This document shows, piece by piece, positions 26,225 to 32,906 of a DNA stretch of 32,906 bases (position 1 is its first letter; each line of letters begins with the position of its first letter). The stretch covers positions 1 to 32,906 of the forward strand of contig JAKJXP020000194.1 in the NCBI GenBank assembly GCA_022225965.2, given 5' to 3'. Below the pieces are notes generated by a model that was not told the origin of the DNA, made no database searches, and worked only from the letters and a program-made list of their open reading frames with translations. The DNA is from Diatrype stigma (taxonomy: Eukaryota; Ascomycota; Sordariomycetes; Xylariales; Diatrypaceae). The position numbers were made by a program, and so were the translations under genes.

Positions 26225-26367
26225 TGTAAAGATATGAGCGCACCGGGTGACATACCTACTTAAGTACGAATAAGGAACTATTTGCTCATGTTATGCAAAT
26301 ATTGCTAATCTTTTGCACTTATGAAAGGCCATTAGCGGAATGGCTAGTTTCTTGGCATTCTGTTACA
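26225..26367. repeat. 143 bp solo-LTR-like insertion between LINE ORF1 and ORF2
   Basis: A short island of normal composition in AT-rich DNA, with ends TGTAA...TTACA (perfect 5 bp inverted termini with TG..CA). Flanks are TAAAG (26220-26224) and TAAAT (26368-26372), an imperfect 5 bp duplication. There is no coding capacity. It is unrelated to the ~255 bp units. Size and termini fit a small solo LTR; the imperfect duplication keeps confidence moderate. Confidence 0.55.
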
Positions 26368-26369
26368 TA

Positions 26370-27600
26370 AATGCTGCCTTAATATGTTTCTTTTTTTTTT
26401 AAATTGCCGCTTTTTAATGGCGGTTTTATATCGTATATATATTATTATAATTATAATACGCCATTTATTCGAAACTTTCGTTATTCCGTTTTTAAAGGCA
26501 TTTATATTTATCGTTTTTTTATTCGTACGTTATAACATCGTAGTTATTACATTTCGTTTTCGATTTATAATAAATCGAAATATATTCGTATTTATAATAC
26601 TTAAAACATTTCGTAAGTTTTAATTTCGCTTTATACGGAATATATTAAAAGGTTTAAACCTTTTATATTAAGCCTTATAAATATAGCTTTATAATTGCTT
26701 TTACGTTATTAATATATATTATTAATATCGTATATTTCGCTTTCGTATTTTTTGAAATTTGTTTTTTTTATATATTATATATTTTTCGTATTTTGCTTTT
26801 AAAACTGCTTAATAAAGTCGTCGTTATTAAGGCTACATAATAGTCGTATAAAAATTCGTTAACGTAAACCGTTATTTTCCGTCTTTTTATTATGGCTTTA
26901 TTTTAAAAAACCTTTAAAATCCGGTTTATATTTTTTATATATTAATCGGTATCGTATTTAAAGATAAAAATAACGTCGCCGTTAAATAATGTTTACGCCA
27001 TTATTATTACGATATTATTAATCGGATTAATTACAATATTAATTATTTAAATAATACTTTTCGGCATTTATTATTTAAACTTTGCCCTTTAATAAGCCGT
27101 TTTAATAATACTTTCTTTAGTTTTTTAATTAATATAACCACCTTTGTTATTATTACGAATTCGAATTATTAATAAGCCGATATTGCCGCGGCTATATTAG
27201 TCGAGGTTTTTTTTTTTCGTTTTTTTTTTCATTTATTATAATATCACCTTAAGATTTCTCATTATTATCGGCGTTATGTCGTTTTCGTAATAGCATTATA
27301 AATATGTAATTATCGGGTTTTTCTTAATAAACGCTTAAATAACCTTAATAAATTTCGTTATTTCGTTTAAATTAATGGAATTAATTAAATTATTAATATA
27401 ATCTTTTTATTAATATATTTTCTTTATTATTATGTTTTCGGTAATATTTATTACGTTAACCTCGTTTAAATTATATGCGTTTAAATTTACGTTAAAATAA
27501 TATTAACTTTATATAATATTAATAATACCCTTATTTATTATTATCGGCATTTTCTTTATTACGTATACGTTATAACGACGTTACGAAAACGTTAAACAAA
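26370..27600 (-). pseudogene. LINE ORF1 (gag-like) relic with double zinc knuckle
   Basis: ORF1 proteins of Tad1/I-clade LINEs bind the element RNA. On the minus strand at 26608-26567 the relic reads CFKYYKYEYISIYY. This fits CX2CX4HX4C with Cys, Gly and His codons changed to Tyr, Glu and Tyr by G-to-A or C-to-T. A second knuckle follows directly (CNNYDVITYE). Upstream the frame is broken and the start is not visible. The open plus-strand stretch at 26384-26623 is its antisense shadow. Confidence 0.7.
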
Positions 27601-27860
27601 TAATATAATGCCGTATATTTCGATGCCGATATTAACTTAATAATTTAAATAATGTTTAATTAATAATTATTAATGTTTTTTATTTTTTTTACTTAATAAT
27701 AAACCTTATTTAAATAATTATAAAATAAATAATATAAAAAACTGTTATTTAATTAATCGTAATAGTTCTTTTCTTTTTAAAAATATTAATATAAATGCTA
27801 ATAAATATAAAAAAGAATAATTAAAATATAACTTTTATAATTATTATATTACTGTGTATT

Positions 27861-27988
27861 TTTAAAGAAGAGTATAATAGCCCTATGGCTTATAACTGAC
27901 CAATTCATTTCCTTCGTCTTTGAACCACTTGCTCGAGGGAATTCAAAATAGGGATCAGGCTCAGGGAGCTTGCGCGTATTGGCAATGT
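27861..27988. other. Boundary between RIP-mutated block and gene-bearing DNA; transporter 3' flank
   Basis: Composition switches within a few tens of bases near 27850-27880, from almost pure A/T with TpA excess to balanced sequence. The transporter stop codon is at 27989-27991, so this stretch is its 3' untranslated/terminator region on the minus strand. No gene was found. Confidence 0.6.
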
Positions 27989-29866
27989 TCAAAAAGACAC
28001 TTCTTTATCACCAGCTGCCTCCTTGACCTCCTCTGCTGAGCGACCAACATCTGTGCCGTCAGCTTTGGCTTCTGTATCACCTGTCGCCTTTTTTTGGATG
28101 TTATTCCATCCCATTCCCCACGAGGCAATCCAACAGATCGCTGCAAAGGCTGCTGCTAGGTAGTAGATCCGGCCTAAGCTATTTGAGTATGCAACTAATA
28201 TACCGTCCAAATTTGCAGGCGAGACGATGGAGCGAAACCCGGAAGCCCCGGCATTAATAATAGCTTGGGCGTCCGCGTTGGGCGCAAATTCGGCGAGTTG
28301 CGTTGGCAAAGTCGATAGAAATATCACATTGTAGATGGTATTCGCGATGGCCGGTCCGATGGCCTGGCTAAAGACCATGAAAGCAATACCGGAGGCCAGC
28401 TCTTCTCCGTCCATCGCGGCTTGTACGGCAATAAGAGGCTGGCATTGATAAAGTTAGTCGGAACTATGCCGTTGAGGTAGGTGTGTTGCTGCGTAAGGAT
28501 ACGTACCATTTGTAGCCCTGATCCAAAGCCGATGCCAATAAGAATCTGGAACCCTACCCAACGGGCAGTCGAGGTGTCGGGTTGAAGGAGGGAGAGAAGA
28601 CCCGTTCCAGTGGCGAGGAATACTGAACCGAAGATAGTTATGGGAATGGTATATCCAATTTTCTGTACTAAATTGAGTGTCAATGCAGCTCACACGCCAA
28701 CTTCTCCATGAACAGGTGCTCCTCAACTTACCCACGCCGCCTGAAGCGCTAGCGAATACAAGTTGGAATAGAATCAATGGAAGAAGATATACGCCACTCA
28801 GTACTGGGCTCGCGCCTTTGACAGCCTGGAACCAGATCGGGAGGTAATAAATTGACGCATACAGTGCCGATGTCTGGCAGGCGTTGTATACTGCAGAGGC
28901 CAAGACGTTTCTCTGGCGGATCAATGCACGAGGAATCATTGCATTTTCTCTGCGGTGTCGATTCCACAGCGCCCAGACAGCGAAGGTTGCAGCCGCGCCG
29001 ACGAAGAGGCCGATTACCTGAGAGGAGTTCCATGGATAGTTCCGGCCGCCAAATTGAAAGGCGAGGAGTAACTGTACAATTGCAGGCGCGAATAGGATAA
29101 AGCCGACGAGGTCAAGATGATGATGCAGCCTCGGTAGCAGCGATAAAGCTTTCGGTTTGATCGTCGGTTCAGGAATCCGTAGAAGGAAAATGGAAAGCGC
29201 CGCTAAGGCGCCAACGGGTAGGTTGATATAGAAACCTGATATAGGTAAGTAGGTAAATTACTTGGCCAATTTGTTCGAGAACAATGTAAAGCAGCAAAGC
29301 GTACGTACACCAACGCCACGTAACGTAAGACGTGAAAAGACCTCCGATGAGGGGCCCTAAAACAAGTCCAAGGAGATTGACTGTTGATTCCCAGTAAGTA
29401 CGAGTTATGTATAAGGCGGATCAAGTCCAGGAGTTATGCGCAACTCACAGGCTATTGTAAAACCCAACAGTACTGGCCATAATTACGCGTCAATGTCTCT
29501 TCAAGTCAAGCGTTGTGTTGTAATCAATTTCGCTCACCTGCTCGCTTTTCAAGAGGTGCGCTGTTTGATACCATGGTGATGGTACCAGTAGCGACACCGG
29601 CGGCGCCAAAGCCCGCGATGAAGCGACCGCCGATAAAGACGGACGATGAGCTGGCAGCACCGCATATGACGGAGCCAACCTCGAAGATGGCAAAAAAGAC
29701 CAAAAAGGTCCACTGCAGCGGCAAGATCAGACAGAGCTCGAAACATGAGGGGCGGCGGAGGCTCTATACGAACTTTTGTGTTGAAATACTTGTAGATTTT
29801 TCCGGTCAATGGTTGCGGTGCCGCACTTCAACAACCGCAACAACGGCAGCAACGTGAGACAGTTGG

Positions 29867-29908
<42 letters not shown>

Positions 29909-30301
29909 ACACGGATGGGCGGTTCAGACTTACCTTCCAACCTGATAAGCACTGGCGTACCAACCAACATCGGCAAGGGAGTGAAACTGGTCCGTGATTT
30001 TCGGAATGGCCTGGGTGACACAGTCAGTTGGCTTGTGATAAGCGCGGAATGCAAAGACGCAGCCTACTGTGCTAACGATCATGAGATCTAGCATCATGAG
30101 GAAGCTGGCAAAGCCGACAGTGGCTATAAGGATGACGAGCTTGACGCCGGTCACATACTCGGGATTTGGCTCCGTCTCGACGACAGCAGCATGTCTCCCC
30201 ACGTCCTCGGCACCTGCACTGTCAGCACGCTGAGAGACGGCCTCCGGCGGGGGAGCGGGCCCGGAAGAGGAATCGCGTTTGAGGGACTGGGAGGTCTCCA
30301 T
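27989..30301 (-). CDS. DHA2-type (14-TM) major facilitator superfamily transporter
   Basis: A plasma-membrane proton-antiport drug/toxin efflux carrier by family; the substrate is unknown. Model, minus strand: exons 30301-30068, 30010-29934, 29825-29774, 29712-29538, 29380-29309, 29235-28732, 28667-28507, 28438-27989. All introns are GT-AG and the joined frame is open for 574 aa, a normal length. The ATG at 30301 gives a hydrophilic Ser/Pro/Glu-rich N-terminus (1-50), then TM1. Family landmarks: [15 protein letters not shown] (about 70-84, across intron 1), WYASAYQ (95-101), [14 protein letters not shown] (108-121), PLEKRA (174-179), GPLIGG (189-194), [13 protein letters not shown] (about 200-212), [41 protein letters not shown]. 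It ends in a charged Glu/Lys tail. The interval 29381-29537, taken as intron 4, contains a TM-like segment, so that junction is uncertain. Divergent from the NmrA-like gene. Confidence 0.88.
29871..29907. repeat. (GT)n dinucleotide microsatellite inside transporter intron 2
   Basis: About 18 GT units; on the coding strand this is a (CA)n run in the 108 bp second intron (29933-29826). It lies between the GTAAGT donor and the GAAG acceptor. The repeat makes spurious open frames of alternating Cys-Val or His-Thr on both strands, which I ignored. Confidence 0.95.
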
Positions 30302-31214
30302 CGAGGATACTGGAGCCACTAGCGAGTCGGTAGTTCTGACTATTTTTTCCAGATGATAGACGTGGGACGTTGAGATGGGGAGAGAAACGAGACTTGAGTT
30401 TGGAAAAGAGAGGTTCGGAGCTGAGCATGTTGGCCAGCATAGGCTGTCGGCTCGTATGGGAAAGGCGACATGCCAAGAATTTCTGCATTAACATGATCCT
30501 AATAGTACCCAAGTCCGTTTGGGAGGGTAGCAATCAAAACGGACCGGCATGACAATAAGTTCACGGGTGGTGTAGAATGATCAGCTCCAGCCTCCAAATG
30601 TCCCCAGCTTCACTTACATTACATAGTAGTATTATTGGCTGACGGCAGACAGCAATGACACCCAGTCGACCTCTTTTGATACCTAGTATGGTATTTATCA
30701 GGCTGGATGAATATGTACATGCACATCACACCGCCAATTCGGCGACCTCAAGGCTCTCGGCATGGTCAATTTTCCGTTTTGTCTATGGCCGCGTCTGCTG
30801 GGAAATGTCGGAGCCTCCCAATCCTCAAGATGCATCGTCGTTACACGGAATCCTTCTAGTTCCAAGCGATGCGTCACTGCGACGTCAAGAGTCGCAATAT
30901 TGTCCGCCCCAAGCTACCCCAGCCTCCACTGACAATGCATACCGACATTGCTTCTCTACATTTCGACACTCCGTCGTTCCAGGCTACGCCAGTACGCAGT
31001 ACCTAGGCACAACCACCCATCACCGTCGTAGGAATACGACATAACAACGGGCAAAGGCTCTTTACATTGCAATCGACGTCATGCCATTGGTCTCGAAGAC
31101 AGTGGAATCAGCTAATGACTACTTGGCCGTGACAATGCGACAAACGCTTCCGTCCACTATCTGCTCATCATCTATCACTCGACTTAGTTTGATGTGCAGA
31201 AAGAAGCTCCAATC
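30302..31214. promoter_or_regulatory. Divergent intergenic/promoter region shared by the transporter and the NmrA-like gene
   Basis: 913 bp separate the two start codons, which point away from each other, so both promoters must lie here. A 129-codon plus-strand frame begins with ATG at 30655, but its product has no recognisable motif and low-complexity ends, so I do not call it a gene. No TATA box was clearly assignable. A CCAAT pentamer occurs at 30734-30738. Confidence 0.6.
30731..30742. promoter_or_regulatory. Candidate zinc-cluster factor site (CCG-N6-CGG)
   Basis: CCG CCAATT CGG is an everted CGG pair of the kind bound by some fungal Zn(II)2Cys6 regulators, and it overlaps a CCAAT core. 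It lies about 430 bp from the transporter ATG and 470 bp from the NmrA-like ATG. A 6 bp match of this sort occurs by chance often, so this is only a candidate. Confidence 0.2.
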
Positions 31215-32212
31215 ATGTCTTTATCCGAGCACACGGTGTTTCTCTGCAGCGCAACTGGTTTCCAAGGAGGGGCCGTTGCTAGGAGGGCCCGAGAGATCGG
31301 TTGGAACGTGCATGCGACGACGCGTGATCTGAACTCTCAGGCTGCCATGGCCCTGAAGAATATTGGTGTCCGTCTAAATGAGTGTGACTGGGACGATCTC
31401 GCCGTCCTTAGGGAAAGCATTCAAGGGTGTGATAAGCTATTCTTGTGCCTCACCATCAATTGGGACGACCTCAGCTGCGAGCTTCGCCAGGTTCGTCGTC
31501 GTTGAAAGCAACACCAGTTCAATTTCGTTCATTTAGGCTTATCGTATATTTCCAGTGCCGAGAGATCCTGAAAATCGCCAAGGAGGTTGGCGTGAAGCAG
31601 GTTGTTTCTTCTACTACGCTTGGCGTTTCGATGCTAGACTCAAAGATGGGCGTATATCCCGGATCATTCATGGAGAAGCACATGATTAACAAGAAGGCAA
31701 TCGAGAAGGCTATTGAAGACTGCAGATTTGACCACTTCACCTTCCTACGGCCGACCTTCTTCATGGCTAACTTCATTGAGCCCAAGGTTAGCCGTTATGC
31801 TGAAATACGCGATAAGCACAGCTGGACTACTTCCATGACTCCCGAAACGCAGCTGCCAATCGTGGATCATGTCGACATTGCCAAATTTGCTACGGCCGCG
31901 TTCCAGGATCCCGTTGCCTTTCACGGCCGTGCTATCAACCTGGCCAGCGACCAGATGCGCATACAAGAGATCTTGGACCTTCTCGCCGAAGCTGCGGGGC
32001 AACCGGGTCTGCTTCGAGCCTTGTTTTTGACCGATGAAGAAGTCGAGGCCCAGGCTAGCACGAGTGGTTTCTCAGACTCACACAAAGTGCTGCGCTATAC
32101 ATCGGACTACGTTAATCTGAAGGAACTCGGGGCCACTGTGCAGTTGACATCCTTCCAAGAGTTCTTGGAACGACATCAGGAGGCGGTGAGACTCACTTTT
32201 CCTCTTCCATAG
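31215..32212 (+). CDS. NmrA-like family NAD(P)-binding protein
   Basis: An atypical short-chain dehydrogenase fold, cytosolic; family members act as NADP redox sensors, co-regulators or small-molecule reductases. Exon 1 31215-31490, intron 31491-31555 (65 bp, CAG|GTTCGT ... TTTCCAG|), exon 2 31556-32212; phase 0 join; 310 aa, the usual family size. The start is the ATG before SLSEHTVFL, which places the first beta strand at the N-terminus as in relatives. The dinucleotide-binding loop reads SATGFQGGAV (12-21). Beta strand 2 ends VHATTRD (32-38), where Arg37 suits NADP preference. GVKQVVSSTTLG (104-115) and HFTFLRPTFFMANF follow. The Tyr-xxx-Lys catalytic pair of classical SDRs is not evident, as expected for NmrA-like proteins. 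It is divergent from a drug-efflux-type transporter, suggesting co-regulation. The specific role is unknown. Confidence 0.88.
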
Positions 32213-32496
32213 TCAGTGTAGCGACATTGGGAGTTCGCCTGCGGGAACGGCATATCATTCAAGTTTAAGTACTGGTAATCGAGTCTATGGTCATGGGGGC
32301 AGAAACTTGACTTTGTGATCTTGGCCGTAGCGACTCTGCTAGCCCGCCCATGGTGCAAGGTAGATACATTAGATATTAGGTACTCGGTCTGCTGGTGGAT
32401 TAAGGAGGTGCGACAACGTGGCTACTTCGATGCCGGCATCTGAGCGCCCACGTCAGCCAGGTGTATTGTGAAGTCGTCCACGGGCAGGTGCAAATG
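32213..32496. other. Intergenic DNA downstream of the NmrA-like gene
   Basis: Normal-composition DNA without a recognisable gene. It should include the NmrA-like 3' untranslated region. Confidence 0.5.
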
Positions 32497-32796
32497 TTAA
32501 TGCTTTCCCCAGAACGCGCCACATTCCGAACAGATTTTCGAAAGCTCCTTTTTGACCTTGCCCAATATGCCAGGTTTGAGCCCGCTGATCTTTTGGTATC
32601 GCGGGCACAAGAGACCGATAGCCTTCTTTTGCAGTTCTGTGTTGTCGGACCGGAGTCCCATAACGATGGCCTCAAGGAATTCATAACAGTCGGTTCCACT
32701 AAGCTTCTGTACTTTAGACTGTAGATTCAAAGCTCTCGCTGATAGTTCCAAGCATTCGGCGGTACTGAACTCGATTCCCGGAGTGAGACCAGGGTG
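32497..32796 (-). CDS. Unrecognised open segment, possible exon of a minus-strand gene
   Basis: This minus-strand frame is open from a stop at 32799-32797 to a stop ending at 32497, about 99 codons. The first Met in frame is internal, so if real it is an exon with its start upstream. The predicted sequence is protein-like: a helical Leu/Ala/Lys-rich stretch (ELSARALNLQSKVQKL), then CYEFLEAIVMGLRSDNTELQ, then a Lys-rich segment with a CSEC pair near the end. I recognise no family. A 300 bp open frame can arise by chance in balanced DNA, so confidence is low. Overlapping open frames on the plus strand (32461-32724) and in another minus frame (32400-32699) look less protein-like. Confidence 0.3.
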   Translation of the reverse strand, partial: HPGLTPGIEFSTAECLELSARALNLQSKVQKLSGTDCYEFLEAIVMGLRSDNTELQKKAIGLLCPRYQKISGLKPGILGKVKKELSKICSECGAFWGKH

Positions 32797-32800
32797 TCAC

Positions 32801-32903
32801 GCAACGCAACCTGTGCAACGTGATTGCCACCAATTGGTTGCCACCAGCCTTTGCAACCCATCCATTCGAGATTTCCCTGAATTGCGCAACTTGCAACGCA
32901 ACC
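32801..32903. repeat. Short GCAACGCAACC direct repeats at the right edge
   Basis: The 11-mer GCAACGCAACC occurs at 32801-32811 and 32893-32903. The DNA between them is unusually rich in TTGCAA/GCAAC/TTGGTTGCCACC words (for example 32815-32850 and 32880-32892). The pattern may continue past the window edge as an imperfect tandem or a repeat element. Confidence 0.45.
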
Positions 32904-32906
32904 CAC

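Larger units (their letters stand above)
16153..27860 (-). mobile_element. Tad1/I-like non-LTR retrotransposon (LINE) relic, split by two insertions
   Basis: The LINE is read on the minus strand from about 27860 down to 16153, after removing a Copia element (19593-25702) and a solo unit (17950-18202). It encodes ORF1 with two zinc knuckles, then ORF2 with an AP-type endonuclease, reverse transcriptase and a C-terminal Cys/His region. Remaining LINE DNA is about 5.3 kb, in keeping with a nearly complete fungal Tad1-clade element. Both insertions have target duplications matching across the join (TTAT; TTAAT). The Gypsy-B element sits at its 3' side, so the real 3' end may lie in 1-1044. Exact ends are not visible. 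The right limit is set by the abrupt change in composition near 27860. Confidence 0.75.

Noticed and set aside
28749..29100. Extra open frames on both strands around 28.7-29.1 kb
   Set aside because: Shadows of transporter exon 6 in other frames.
29727..30091. Several overlapping frames with Cys-Val or His-Thr repeats
   Set aside because: Produced by the (GT)n microsatellite in transporter intron 2.
30655..31044. 129-codon plus-strand open frame in the divergent intergenic region
   Set aside because: No recognisable motif, low-complexity Ser/Thr/His/Arg-rich sequence, and it fills a promoter region; likely chance.

Overview
The window looks like chromosomal DNA of a filamentous ascomycete (Pezizomycotina). 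Two lines of evidence support this. The right-hand genes carry short GT-AG introns of about 54-157 bp and encode typical fungal proteins. The left 27.8 kb has the look of repeat-induced point mutation (RIP): it is extremely AT-rich, CpA/TpG are scarce, TpA is abundant, CpG is still common, and transposon reading frames are full of stops at former Gln/Trp/Arg codons. The species cannot be named from the sequence.

Left block (1 to about 27,860): a stack of dead retrotransposons nested in one another. I could resolve it from long terminal repeats, target-site duplications and decayed protein motifs. The apparent oldest layer is a minus-strand Tad1/I-like LINE (ORF1 zinc knuckles near 26.57 kb, endonuclease, reverse transcriptase, C-terminal Cys/His region), scattered over about 16.15-27.86 kb. 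A minus-strand Ty1/Copia element (19593-25702, 178-179 bp LTRs, TTAT duplication) interrupts its endonuclease. A minus-strand Ty3/Gypsy element (1045-16147, 151 bp LTRs, TCCGT duplication) sits at its 3' side. That Gypsy element is interrupted by a plus-strand Ty3/Gypsy chromovirus-like element (2401-9486, 226 bp LTRs). It also carries two small insertions: a ~255 bp solo-LTR-like unit (12056-12310) and a ~317 bp SINE-like unit with a 14 bp duplication (13454-13770). A second copy of the ~255 bp unit (17950-18202) splits the LINE reverse transcriptase. A third, unrelated short unit (26225-26367) lies between LINE ORF1 and ORF2. The short units keep an ordinary base composition inside the mutated desert, which fits the known minimum repeat length for RIP.

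Right block (about 27,860-32,906): ordinary coding DNA. A 14-TM DHA2-type major facilitator transporter (minus strand, 8 exons in my model, 574 aa) and an NmrA-like NAD(P)-binding protein (plus strand, 2 exons, 310 aa) are transcribed divergently from a 913 bp shared intergenic region. An unrecognised open segment on the minus strand near 32.5-32.8 kb may be an exon of a further gene.

There are no tRNA, rRNA, CRISPR or intact transposon genes that I could support. No new biochemical system is evident. The most interesting content is the nested-insertion history, the RIP-escaping short elements, and an efflux/redox-sensor gene pair directly abutting a RIP-inactivated transposon block.
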